NCBI GenBank assembly: GCA_037074615.1
Contig: CM073519.1
Coordinates: 24,387,001 to 24,451,000, forward strand
DNA: 64,000 bases
Reading direction: 5' to 3'
Source of the DNA: Leucaena leucocephala
Lineage: Eukaryota > Streptophyta > Magnoliopsida > Fabales > Fabaceae
The translations under genes were made by a program, and so were the position numbers. The first letter of the stretch is position 1; every line of letters begins with the position of its first letter. Positions 50,997 to 62,615 of the stretch are shown in pieces. The notes beneath the pieces were generated by a model, which saw only the letters and a list, made by a program, of their open reading frames with translations, was not told the origin of the DNA and ran no database searches.

Positions 50997-53575
50997 TATT
51001 GAATCTAGCTTATCAACCAAAAGGGGTGAATTAGGTAATTTTTAAAACATTTGAAAACTCTAAAGATATTTAAAATAAATTTAAAGAGTAGAGTTTAGAA
51101 TGATATCTCCGTAAGAAGAAGTTGTTGAAGAATGATTGCATAAGTTGATTTATAATGGTTCCAATTTACTAGGCCTATGTCCAGTCCCTAAAACTCCTTT
51201 TTGAGTGTTCAACTATATTCTAAGATCCAATGGGATCTTGGTGACTTTGTACAATCAACGTGTGGATCTCTCACACTCCTATTTACAACAACCTATAAGG
51301 TTTTCTAGTAAGAATCCCTTTCACTTCCCTTAAAACCAATAAAGTTACTCAAGAGATTCCCACTCTTAAATGATATGAAAAGTTAATTGTTACAAATAAG
51401 ACTCTCTCAGCAAAGTGAATATGATAAACACTTGAGCTCATAAAATTTAAGTTTCTCTCTCTTCATAACAATCCGATATGTTCTGAATCAAATATGAGAA
51501 ACAGAGTAAAATGGATACCCAATAAATATGATCAAAATGCAGTGTAAGCTTTTCTAGTTAAGTCTTCCATCTTCTTTAGTTTTCTTCCTTTGGCTCCTTC
51601 TTCTTTTATACTTTGTTCTTGATAAATTCGTTGAAGCCTTGAAGTAGATGTTGAGATAGTTGTGTTGAAATATACTCGTTATTTGCTGATGTAGGCATTT
51701 GGCTCTTGTTGCTCTGTGATCATTTTCTTCAATTTACTCTACAAAAAATCTTAAAACATGCTTTAATAATGATATATAATCAGTGTAAACATATAGCAAG
51801 TATTTCTAAATGATTTAGAATTAAGATCAGAATATGATAAAGTCTGGTTTAAAAATTCCTTTGGCAAATTGGCTTGACTTATAAAAGAACACCCTTATCA
51901 AAAAGGTCTTTGATAAATGGCTTGAAAATTGCTTTAAAACAGTTAAGATCTTATCCAGCAATTCTTCGATAATCCATCTTATTGAAAAGTACATCGATAA
52001 ATCTTCAATGAATTATAAAAAGATAGTTCATGATTTATCAAATAGATATTAGATAAATGTCCTTATCAATAAACTCTTTGAAAATTATTCTGTTAAAAGA
52101 TATGCTTTTAGATTTATCGCTATATTTCATAATACATCATTTATTGAAATATTCTTCGATAAATTAATTCTTTGATTAGCTTATATATACATACAAAATA
52201 ACATTCTTTTCAAATCTTTTCAAACATAGACTTTGAACTTTCACTGATCTTTTATCAAATCATAATCATATTTGGAAATCATAACTCATAAGATCATTCA
52301 TCAAATAGGATCAAAAATATAATTTAACATATTAGAGCATTTTCACAAGATATAAGATTATAAGCTCGATGAGTTTTTTTAAGATCAGAATAATTTATGA
52401 GCTTATAATCATTTAGCAAGTAGGCCAAATAAAATCAGACTGTAAACTTAGGAAGATCATTCATTAAATCACATTCAAATAATTATAAGCTCATCAAAGT
52501 TATTCCAACACTTATCAATAAGAGTTTTAACAGATTAAGCTTAACAAAGGATCTTATCAAATATCTCTTTGATGAATGGCATGATTGGATAGTTCATCAA
52601 TAAGAGCATAATGAATTAGACTTTGAATCATTCATGAATAATCTAATCTTCATAATTTCAAGTCTAAACAATCTATAAATGATTCAAACAAGTTAATCAA
52701 ATATTATAGGAACTGAATCATCATCAAAACATTTAAAACAATCAAATTATATATGAATTATAGTTATTTGAATTTTGAAACAATTTTCCTTCTCTTTCTT
52801 CCAATTTATCTTCTAGATATATATAACATATTTTCTAAGACCAATTTGAGAAGAAGACAATTCATCAATTAGAACACTATGAAAATTATTTTTGAATACA
52901 AACCTTACAATGATCCTAATTGAAACATCTTTTGTGATCAAATTTAAACTTGTAAACCTTTTCAAATCTCTGATCATAGGATTTTATAAAATAGAATATC
53001 AAACGCAAATGGTGAAATATATGAGAAATCATTTATCAATACTTTTGAATAGTCAAAATTTTTTCTCTATTTATCAAAGAGTTATTCAATAAATCCTTTT
53101 ATCAAATAGGCCTTCGATAAATTAGCCTTTAAAAGTTGAATTTCTTCTTTTGAAAAATATAGTTGATTGATTGAATATCTTATCGATAAATCCATGGTTC
53201 AATAAACTCTTTGATAAAACTTTTCATTAACAAACTGAGTCTTTTCAAATCTTATCGAAGGCTTATTTGATAAGTCTACTTACCGAATAGAGCTTCGAAT
53301 AATTTTAATTTTAAGAATAGTGTGACTTAGAATTTTCTCAACTAAACATGGTTGATTTATCGAAATCTTTATCGATAAGAAATATTATCGAATAATTCAT
53401 CGATAAATACCTTTCATAAAGCATATTTTCCTTTAAAAGTTCTTTATGATTTATCAAATAACTATCTTATCGATAAGCTTATCGATAAATATTTTTTATT
53501 AGTAAAGTTCAATTTATGAAATTCTTTTAAATATTTTCTCAATTAATTGTCATCATCAAAATATTAGATTTAATA
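50997..53575 (-). repeat. E6 5' LTR
   Basis: 2,579 bases; plus-strand start TATTGAATCTAG (TG changed to TA) and end TTTAATA (CA changed to TA). The half from about 51880 is dense in TTATCGATAA-type palindromes. It is clearly more diverged from its partner than the E1 LTR pair, in line with its lower nesting level. Confidence 0.9.
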
Positions 53576-53580
53576 GAAAT

Positions 53581-54430
53581 TACATATAGGGCATGGACAC
53601 TGAATCTTACTATTGACCGATGCATTATTGCACATAAAATCTAAGAAAGAGTTGAATCCAGCTAAATATTATGAGGATGCACGAAGCACATTTATCCAAG
53701 TCTTATCCATTACTTTTATAGAGAATATCTAGAGAACAAGTGAGAGTAAAAGCTTTATTGTAAGTTATTATTTAGTTAAACTAAAGTTTCTTCCCTTATA
53801 AGGAGGAGCCCTAAAGGTCAAACTTTTGTAATAGTTTTTAGTTCAACAACAGTCGCACATTTGTAGCCATTACTAAACTAATACAAATTTATCATACTAA
53901 ATTTGAACATTAGAGGGAAATTCATATTTCAAATTTAGACATTTCTAGGGGTTTATAATTGCTTCAAATATGCGACAATCAGTTTGAACATTAGACAAAA
54001 ATTCAGATTTTAAATTGGGACATTTGTAGGGGTTTATAACTTCTTCAAATGTAAGACAGTCAGTTTGAACGTTGGAAGGAAATTTATATTTTAAATTTGG
54101 AAATTTGTAGCCGTTTATAACTTCTACAAATATGTGACAGTTAGTTTGAAATAATTTCAAACATGTACTATTTGTAAAGGTTAACAACCACCTCAAATTG
54201 TCTAACAGATACTAGACTTAGGTATTTTCAAAGCAAATTGTTAGAAAATTTTGTAAATGATATTAATGGGTTCAATTCCAAATCATAACTAATAGAGTTA
54301 GTAAGATTAAGGATAATATTTCTAAAAAATAGGAAAATTAAAATTTATAATACAAAATTTTAAATATCCAGATCAAAATTGTCAAATAAACTATAATGTT
54401 TTACAAAATTTAAACAATAAATGGATAAAT
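53581..54430. other. Host sequence right of E6, probably E8 LTR
   Basis: AT-rich DNA without a believable gene, continuing whatever E6 entered. By position it is upstream LTR sequence of E8, but no LTR terminus could be fixed. It contains the tandem repeat at 53901-54170. Confidence 0.35.
53901..54170. repeat. 81-base tandem repeat, three copies plus a part
   Basis: Copies start at 53901, 53982, 54063 and (partial) 54144, each beginning ATTTGAAC or GTTTGAAC. Being 27 codons long, the unit keeps one minus-strand frame open (54196-53945). That is probably a by-product of unit length. Confidence 0.85.
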
Positions 54431-55660
54431 AAACTCAGGGATAATGAACATCATCATGCACATCCTTATTCAGATATGGGGTGTCTAGTATTGTCCAGCT
54501 GGCAGGGATAGTGGCGAGGGCACTGGGAATCGTAGCACAATAGGTGGCATGCGAATCTTAGGCATTGACAGGGTAGTCAAGCTACTTAGAATTTGTGTGA
54601 AAGCGGCCAGAAGGAAGGCTTATGCGGTCTCCCTAAATGTGTCAAATTGGCATGGAATAGACTGCGCCGTATATAGGCCACTTACGTATGCTTCCTGGAT
54701 GCTATCTTGGTCTCCATGGACAATGGACATTCATTCATCTCATGTATGACCTTGTCATGAAGCTATTCCATAGACATTTGAATTTGCCACCTAACTCTTG
54801 TGCTCGTCTAGAACAATGCAGCTTGTCACTGAGAGGATGAATGGGTGTTTGAATGGCTGGCACTACTCGAATGTCTTAGTCTCATTTGTGTGGGACCAAT
54901 ACTGAGTCCACTGACTTTATTAGGGTGCTGAGGTCAGCCATGGCCCACTAATAGTGATACGATAGGATCTAAGGCAGACCCTATAACTCCCATATCTCTG
55001 CATCAGCCTAATGTTTTTAAAAAATGATTAGAAAAAGTAAATAAAAAGTATTAATTACTTATAAAAATGCAAAATTATAACAATTATATACTTTCAACAA
55101 CTTTTTCAACATCTCCTTAAGTAGGAGTGTTGTCTTGAGGCCTGTACAGCTCAACTCACTTCTCGTCCATGGTAAGCGTGTTTGCCTGCTCCACCATAAA
55201 CCTCTTATCCTAAAAGTTAATCTCAAATAAATATTTAAACATTAAATGTAACTATTTGATATCATAACATCTAATTAATTTCTCTACTAAGATCTCATAG
55301 TAAGAACCGAAGAGGGTCTCAAACCTTCTTGTGGCTTATAGTCTACTAACTAATGCTAGTGGCACCTCTATAGCACATTTCCTAAAACAAATTGCATTAT
55401 AATCAGTCAGCTCAACAAAAAATTAACTATTCTATACTTAACTAAATAAATCCATACCCTCACCTCTAGAGTAAACTAATATCTCACATACTCCCTCCAA
55501 TCTTGCGCAGGGCATCAATTAGGCACCTCGTTCCCTATCTCCTCCTTATTCTGCATTCCATTACCATTCACCAGATGAAACAAGGCTAGCCTCCTATTCC
55601 TTCAGTCCTCCCCTAACTTCTTGAGGGTATCCACATGTATATCCTCTTCAACTACAATTT
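54430..55660 (-). pseudogene. Degenerate multi-exon gene, perhaps plant transposase (En/Spm-type)
   Basis: Less AT-rich than its surroundings and coding-like on the minus strand. The clearest block (55650-55465) reads LKKLGED, stop, RNRRLALFH ... EVPN, stop, CPAQDWREYVRY, stop, FTLE. If the stops are old tryptophans the block resembles the W...R..L and W..lv.yW patterns of plant transposase_24-type proteins. Exon-like blocks at about 55390-55290 and 55200-55080 are bounded by GT...TTTTAG and TTTTAG|GATAAG junctions. Further blocks to about 54430 are unrecognised. Assignment is tentative; it could be another decayed multi-exon gene. Confidence 0.3.
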
Positions 55661-55915
55661 ACTTTTTAATTATATAAACAAAATGTTTATTTTTAATAAT
55701 TACATTAAATCAAACTATCTATTCATTTAAATAACTAATGTAGATTTAAAATTAATTACCTTTATTAGCTCCCAAGCTCTATCCTTAATCGATTGGGAAA
55801 TAGGTTTACTCCCTTACCAACAACTTTACTTGTTGTATAGATGACCCCTTCATGGATCAGCTGGTTTATATGATTCACCGATACGATTACTCACCCACTT
55901 GTCATCATGGACATA

Positions 55916-56207
55916 TGTTGAGATGCTCTAGTTTATAATTAATAATTAATTGATTATATTTTATTAGTTATTGAATTAATTATCTAAAATTAATTTTGGA
56001 TATTATTTAGGATCATATTTGAATATTATGTTATCATATCTTAGAAGAATAAATTTGATATATTAGGATTATGATAGCTATTAGGTTTTGTCTATTAGCT
56101 TATATTTTTTGCCTATATAAAGGCATATTTGTATTCTCATTCATTAAAGGATTAATAACATTTTGAGGCATTTATTTCTTCTCTAATTTTAATCCTTCAA
56201 ATTTTCA
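55916..56207 (+). mobile_element. Short copia-type LTR with primer site
   Basis: 292 bases from TGTTGAGATG to TTTTCA, with TATA box TATATAA at 56114-56120 and a U-rich end, followed after two bases by TGGTACTAGGGTAGG (56210-56224), a mutated copia primer site (usual form TGGTATCAGAGC). This is a 5' LTR in plus orientation. I find no second copy downstream in the window and no gag, so the element is truncated. Confidence 0.65.
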
Positions 56208-56224
56208 TATGGTACTAGGGTAGG

Positions 56225-57156
56225 AATATTAAATATTGGTTAAGGTCTCGCAGAAGAAGAAAAAGAAGAAGGTCATGTTTGAAAAGAAGGCACGCCTTCA
56301 AAAGGTCATTTTTTCCTTCACGTTCCCTCTACGATCGTGAATTCACTCAACATCTAAAAGCACTATATGTGTGATATGACCCATCTCTATGCATGTGTTC
56401 TCCTCATCAACTATGCTCCAAGTTTTTCTCTGCATTTTCCCTTGATTGTTTGTCTCTTCTTTGGCCTTAAGAGTTTGAGACTTAGTCTCCCCTATTACCT
56501 TTAGTTTTAAGAGATATAGACACAGTCTCCTCTATTAATTTTGTCTATGGGAAATTTTCCCTCAGCTTGCGAATATTGGGCACCTTACAACTTTAGACTC
56601 TCACAAATTTCTCTGGCCTTATAACTTTCACCCTGTTCACATTCCCAGCCAAATGAAATATCATTTTATCATATATCCCAAGATCATAGGAAGAATAAAA
56701 GTGCTCAATGTACTGAAATAGTTTCTCATTGGATAACATTGTCTCTCCACTTCACAAAAGTATAACTTTTCTGTCTGTGAGTGTGTGAATTCATAGAGTT
56801 TATAATTCGCAGGTCCCACTCCACATGGTAGAAAAAAATCCCTCTTCTGTCCGTGAGAATCATCATCATTGTATCCTTTATTAAGTTCCTCTCTTGCAAA
56901 TATTCTTGTTAGGTCTCCAATAATGATGTTCTTCATCAAGTTCGCAACTTTGTCTTTAGATCTAGATTCAAGATCCAATCAACTTTAGTTCAGCGATCAC
57001 AAATAGTTTAATAATTCAAAGTTATGGTTATTCTATAATGATGTTGCCCATGCACAAGTATTCAAGCTATAAATCCATCTTGAGGGGTTTCAATTTTTCT
57101 TTTGAATTTTTTAGATTATTTTAGATTAATAGCAATCCAAGTAGTAGCAAAATAAA
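56225..57156. other. Unassigned stretch after the copia LTR
   Basis: Starts with an AAGAAG-rich segment (56250-56275). A minus-strand open frame of 105 codons (56978-56661) has no motif I recognise and may be chance. The border between the truncated copia element and the Athila/Tat-type element to the right was not found. Confidence 0.35.
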
Positions 57157-58270
57157 TCAACAAAAGCAATCACTCCCCACACTTAAACTATGTATTATCC
57201 TCAACACATCACTAAAACATATATCAAGATGAGAAGGGAATATGGTTAAAGAGTCATATGCTAAAAGGGATAAACAAGTAGATGCATAATCATGCTTCAC
57301 AACCATGTCACACCTTTCAAGCTTATGCACATCAATCTCATCACCTTTTAAGTCAGAAGATGATCCTTTCTCCACTAGTCTCTTCACAATAGTTGTTTCC
57401 TCTTTATAATTTTGCACTACTAGTTGTTTTTGAGACTCCTACAAGAGCTTCTTTTTTTGTTGGCTTTCAGATTGAGTGAGGCTTATTTCTTAGCTTGAAA
57501 AGTTTCTTGAGCTGTGTTAGTAGAAGGAGACTCAACTTCTATTTCATCATCAATTGGTTCTTCATCCTCTTCATCTTCTTCAAATTTCACTTTCTTAGCT
57601 CCAATTTCCTTACCATTTCTTAGTGTTCTTGCCTTCAAAGATTTATGATTTATCACTGTGTTAGAGAGCATAAAACCAGTACTCTTTTCTTGTTGTTCAC
57701 TCAAGTTATTAGAGATTTGAGTAACAAAAGTGTTCAAGTTCTCATGCTTAGTCTCCTACTCTAACTTAGAGAATACAGTTTATAGACATAAGTTTGTCTT
57801 ATTCTCTATAGCATTCAACTTAGCTTCATTTTGTGTCTCTTAATGGTTTAATTTTGAAATAATCTCAGCAATGCCTTCAATAAGCATAGCAAGTCCATTA
57901 CCTTTAGAAAAAGAAGATGATGCCTCTTAATTAGACTCCATTTGATGTAAAAATTTTCCTTGAGTATTGCCTTGATCCCCACCCTATCTAAGGTTAGGGT
58001 GATCTCTCTAACCTGGGTTATGGTGTTAGAGTAGGGATCATCACCTACAAAGTCATAAATTCTATGTAAGGAAAATTTTAATTCTCCTTTAATTTCAAGA
58101 TTCATATCATCAGTATAAAAGCCACAAGGATCATAATTAACATTAGAATTATAAATCTCCCTTATGCTTCTATTATCCTCATCATTATACCATAAGATAT
58201 TCTCACCATATTTGTTGTTCCCATTAAACCAAATTATATCCATTATTACCATTAAAACCAGTCATGATTT
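57157..58270 (-). pseudogene. gag: Second Athila/Tat-type gag remnant (E9)
   Basis: Decayed minus-strand gag. Near its start (58252-57848) is RSIREIYNSNVNYDP followed by LEIKGELKFSLHRIYDFVGDDP, the same start block as in E8. Piece 57737-57483 has NHKSLKARTLRNGKEIG, the LRSGK-type block, then an acidic DEEDEEPIDDE run. The middle of gag between these is lost. Beyond 57417 a minus-strand stretch ends in AAGTGTGGGGAGTG, which resembles the G-rich tail region of such elements, so gag to tail may have been joined by a deletion of pol. No protease, RT or integrase is seen. Confidence 0.7.
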
Positions 58271-58553
58271 TTTATTCAGAATCACTAACAGATAAGTATT
58301 CACTAGAGGTAGCTGTCAGATAAAAAGACCAAAATAAATGAAAAACCAAATAAAATAAAATGAATCAAACAAACAAAAAAACAATAAAAAAGAAAAAGGA
58401 AGAACCAAATAAATTGAACCTAAATATTTATTTTTTTTAATGAAAATGCAAAAATTAGGCAATACTAACTAGATAAACACTTAGACAAAAGGCTCAACAA
58501 ATAAGTCCCAATCTATGTTTCTTGACACTTAGTTACTAGGGAACTGAGTTCTT

Positions 58554-58574
58554 GGCTCCCCGGCAATAGCACCA
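58554..58574 (-). other. E9 primer-binding site
   Basis: Plus strand GGCTCCCCGGCAATAGCACC plus A, on the minus strand starting TGGTGCTATTGCCGGGG; one of the better kept examples of the Athila/Tat-type site. The LTR follows after two bases. Confidence 0.82.
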
Positions 58575-58576
58575 CT

Positions 58577-60218
58577 TGAAATAACTTAAGTCCGATGTTA
58601 CCTTAGGGTTACTTCAAAAATTAAACTAAGGATTACGTATAGTGCAACCTCACGTCATTCTCTCTTAAGGAGCCAAAAATGAAATTAAATCTCTAAGTAA
58701 CTAAATGCAATGCAATCTAAGCTATAACATGGGGTTTGATTTGAGATACCAAGGATTAAAATGAATTTGAATAAAATATTTTTGGTATTTTTAATTTAAT
58801 AATAATGATACAGAATGATAACAAGTGAATGAAATGAAAGCGAAAGTCATTAACAATAATAAAAGCAATCCTCCAATTCAATAACGTAAGCAATCATAGC
58901 TTTAACAGATATGAGAGTTATAAACAATAAATCAAGATTATAATTAAGCTTTTAATCTAACAACCGAGCCACCTCGAATTGTGATAAAATATTTTCTAAA
59001 GTTCCAATTTATTAACTGTCACTAGAATAATAAAATAGAACAAAGGATATTAAAAACCAATGCTCAATCATAACTCAATAATTCATAAAAATATGATTAA
59101 AGCCAACAAGATATACAATGATCTAATAATTCAAGCCACCTTAAAAAATCACAAAATATTTATTAAAATCTCAATACAAAGTCTTGACCCAAAGCATAGT
59201 ATTGAAATTAAGTTATAACTAGCATAATATCAATTGCCAAACAATAATCTAGTTACAATAATCCTCAATAAATATAAATAAATCATTATCAAGCTTCCTA
59301 ATAATCATAAATTTATCCTAATACCTTTCAATCATAAGATAATTAATGGGTAACAAATTAGAGTAACTTAAACTCCCCTTTGAGATCCCAAACCCATGCA
59401 TTTGCCATTGAATAGGAGGATTAGGACATTTTAGCTACGGTTTACTATTGAGGAGGATACCACCATCAAGCTTTCATGTACACCCATGGTCAAGCAGTGA
59501 AGAGGAGATGGAGGTTTGCTGTTGTTCACTGTTGTTGTTGTTCTGTTCTTCTCCGTCTGCATATTGCTATCCCTGGGTAGCTACTGTTCTGTTAGTGGTG
59601 GTTCGACGTTCTGTGCTGGTGCTTCTATTCTCAAGGCTGCTGGAACGGAGGAGGTGACGATGATGTGATTGGGTGAAGATGTGGATGGGTGAATGATGTC
59701 GTGGGTGTGAATGAAGTGAAAATGTGGGTGGGTGGATTATGGCTATAGAAGGAATGGCTTGGGTGATGACAACATGGCTCGTATGGTGAGTGGAGATGGA
59801 ATAGTGTGGTGGAGGAAAGAAAGGAGGAATGGCTGATGACTGGATGGGAGTGGGTGTGTGAAGGGTTGTCTCGCGGCTCCTAGAATGGATGTAGACTGCT
59901 GAAAGCTTGCGAAGAATATGACAAAAAAAACTAATGGGCCAAAGTCTTTATGTATAATTTCGAAAATTGTGACATTTATAAATTTAAATTTCTTTTAAAT
60001 ACCTAAAATATAAATTATAATAATATAAAACATTTTTATTCTGAGAATAATTACTTTAGGAAACTATAAAAATATGATAATTATGCCCATATTAAATGCT
60101 AATTAAATATAAGGTATAATAATTCAAATGATGCATAATTAATACAATTAAGGACTAAAATAATAATAAAAATTTACTAAAATAATATAAATAAATATAT
60201 TAAAATATAAATTTGACA
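58577..60218 (-). repeat. E9 5' LTR (outer end inferred)
   Basis: Starts TGAAATAACTTAAG next to the primer site. The outer end is set at 60218 where the minus strand would begin TGTCAAATTTATAT; this is the best TG...CA pair but no second LTR is in the window to prove it. A GTT-rich patch lies at 59520-59545, and the part from 59440 to 59900 is notably GC-richer than the rest. Confidence 0.55.
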
Positions 60219-60740
60219 TCCAATACAATTTTTTTGAACTGAAAGCCCAATACGATTTTGATAGAAACGAAATCTTTATCATTAATATAACGTCTTTGAC
60301 ACAATAATCCATGATTTTCTTATTATAAAGTATGGGTGGGCCGATTTTATATAAACTACTCCCTTCTCATCATATCAATCAAAAGTTAAGGATTATATGC
60401 ATATAAAAATAAAATTGTAAGGATAAATAATTGATATAATCAGGATTATCCATATGAATTTGAAAGTTTATCAAATTTATTATTAAATTTTAAAAGGTTA
60501 AGTGGGTTATTTAGGCATAATCCAAAGTTCAAAAGACTTGTGTATAATTTAACCTTCTTTTCTTATCAATTTAACAAGTACATTTTACATGTTTTCCAAT
60601 ATTAAAAAATAAATAAAATAAAAACGTTCATTAAAAAGGCAGTAACAAATTAACAATGCGGGTCACTAAACTGATTAAATTAATCAAAATAGAACATACA
60701 CAAAATTATCTTTAATTTAAAAAAATCATGGAGATGGGTT
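60219..60740. other. Intergenic DNA between E9 and the host gene
   Basis: Very AT-rich; no reading frame or repeat of note. If E9 ends at 60218, TCCAA (60219-60223) would be its target duplication. Confidence 0.5.
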
Positions 60741-60979
60741 TTGGTGGGCCACCATTTCTCAACGGCAATACGCCAAAAATTGAATGACCAGATTTTCCAC
60801 ACTAATCACAAAACGACCGTTGTAATCACACTTGCTCAAACGGTCATCTCGCCCTCCACCATTCTGATATACGCCTCAGTGCTTCTGAGTCCCCACCACC
60901 ACCGCCATCTAGATTCTTCGCTTTCGCTTCAAACTAATCAAATCAAATCCCTCAGATTTCGCATATTGATACAAACCCA
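60741..60979 (+). promoter_or_regulatory. Upstream region with three AACGG (MSA-like) cores
   Basis: AACGG cores occur at 60761-60765 (plus), 60817-60821 (minus, as CCGTT) and 60839-60843 (plus, in CAAACGGTCA). AACGG is the core of the mitosis-specific activator bound by three-repeat MYB factors in plant G2/M genes; the third copy fits the longer consensus best. No clear TATA box is seen. The region becomes CA/CT-rich (60860-60910) before the ATG, as plant 5' leaders often do. Confidence 0.5.
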
Positions 60980-62615
60980 ATGGAGAACATCCTTCAAACG
61001 CCTCCAAAATCTCCGATTCAATCCAAAACCATCGAGCCAGCTGCAGAGTGCAAAACGCAGCGTTCAAGTAAACAGAAGATGGTTGAGAATGCTCAAACCC
61101 CGAACCCCAGTAATGAAGTTCATAAAGCCGTTACACCAGATCGTCTTAGAGTCCCCAAGGCATTCAAATATCCAGAAAGGTACGTACTTGTTTCCTCAAA
61201 TCTGATTAAATATCTGAATATGTTTTGTTCACCAATTCACCTTATAGCTTAGTGGTACGAGGACTTCCTACAAGTGGGAGGTCACTGATATGATGCTACT
61301 TGTAATCTGAGGCTGTTGGTGTCTGGCCTCTAACTGAAAAGAATATAGAATATGTTCGGATTAGTGAATAGTTTAAACATTTGATAGGTACACAAGTCCC
61401 ACTGATATGATGATCTCTCCTGTAACGAAAGGCCTTTCAGCAAGAAGCAAAAAGTGTGGTGCATTATTGTCACCTGGGAAAAGCCTTGCCAAGGTACTAA
61501 TAGCTACTTGTTCTGTTAAAATTTTGGGGTTTTCAATTCATTTTAACTTAGATGTTTACTTTGGAATTACATTTTAACGCTATTTGTGTTGGTGCTCTGT
61601 ATATTTGTGTCGATCGACTTCAATACTTGTTTTGGAATTAAATTTTTCCACGTTTTGTTTCATTTTGGCTTGGATTCCATTAATTAACTTGAGATGTAGA
61701 AAGCTGAGAGAAATGCAAAATGTAAACTACACTCTGAAGTTCGCATGTGAGAAAGCTGGGCTTACTTTTACAGTGTATGGAAAAAAGTAAGGGTAAGAGG
61801 AACTAGTTGAAAAGACACGTTAGAAATGTACATTTTTCTCTGTATAATATGGAAGAAGGGAAGAAGGGGAAAGAAAAGAAGAAAATGATTAAGAAAAATA
61901 GAGATGACATCCAGATGTTTCATTTTCAATATCTTAAAAGGCTACAACACTCTAGAGATTTTCAATTTTTTTTTACTGAATATTATTGAAATTATGAATT
62001 AATAAATTTTTACCATCGTTATGTTCTTCCAAATTATACCACGAAAGAAGAAGAAATTGTTGAAAATTTCCTATTTAGATAATTTATTGCCAAAAAGCTA
62101 CTATTTTTCATTTGTGTGCAACATAACATATTTTAATTTATGTGCAAATGTCTTACATTTTGCTTTTAAAATAGGATATATGCAACTGATCTTCAGCTAA
62201 TTTTAATTATTTTTCAATTGTGTGCAACCTATCTTTTATTAACTAAAGATAAATTACATGCAACTGAAGAAGAGTTCTACCCGTTGAAGATGAGTTACAA
62301 CCTACTTAAGAACATAGGTCCATAAACAAATTAATTTAAAATACTTTTAGGCCATAAACATTTTAATAGGGGATTTTTTGTCACTTTTCCTATGAAAGAA
62401 ATCATTTTCTTATTATGTTTCTATTTTTTGTTGGAGTTTTCTCCTTTATTCTCATTCAAACAAAGCATTTGAGTCTTTGTTTCTCCTTTATTCAAGTTCA
62501 TTTTGGTTTTCTTAGATTCATGTAAATTTTGATTGCTTTGTCATCATCCAAGGTACAAATCGCAAACTTGCAACCACAGAAAGTAGGACTTTTTGAGAAC
62601 AAGAATAGATGTTGA
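60980..62615 (+). CDS. Small conserved-looking host gene, three exons, 122 residues
   Basis: Exons 60980-61179, 61388-61493 and 62553-62615. Joints are AAG|GTACGT, ATAG|GTAC, AAG|GTACTA and CAAG|GTAC, and the frame holds through both (200 + 106 + 63 bases). The protein is basic and unstructured-looking: MENILQTPPKSP at the start, a central TPDRLRVPKAFKYPERY across the first joint, then SPTDMMISPVTKGL, SPGKSLAK, and a short C-terminal tail with VGLFENKN before TGA. Six S/T-P sites suit proline-directed (CDK-type) phosphorylation. I do not recognise a named family. With the AACGG cores upstream, a cell-cycle role is a reasonable guess only. The last codons lie within the 108-base tandem duplication. 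Confidence 0.72.

Larger units (their letters stand above)
24641..53580 (-). mobile_element. E6: Sirevirus-like Ty1/copia element, hosting four others
   Basis: Target duplication GAAAT at 24641-24645 and 53576-53580. The 5' LTR is 50997-53575. The 3' LTR is in three pieces between 24646 and 43616 (24646-24914, 28125-28686, 41897-43616) that sum to 2,551 bases, against 2,579 for the intact partner. The polypurine tract is at 43617-43630 and the primer site at 50980-50994. Gag remnant and envelope-like ORF remain; no reverse transcriptase or integrase is recognisable in about 5.5 kb of own internal sequence. Long LTRs, a CCHC-plus-WxPKG gag and a 3' envelope-like ORF fit Sirevirus (SIRE/Maximus). 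Confidence 0.88.

Noticed and set aside
53945..54196. 83-codon minus frame with 27-residue repeats
   Set aside because: The DNA unit is 81 bases, a multiple of three, so one open unit keeps the whole array open; there is no other evidence of coding.
59448..59657. Plus-strand frame of 69 codons rich in leucine and serine
   Set aside because: It lies antisense in the GC-richer leader of the E9 LTR and contains a GTT microsatellite; no sign of a gene.
60741..61205. 154-codon plus-strand frame overlapping exon 1 of the host gene
   Set aside because: It is in another frame, crosses the first splice site, and lacks the conserved-looking motifs that the spliced model keeps in frame.
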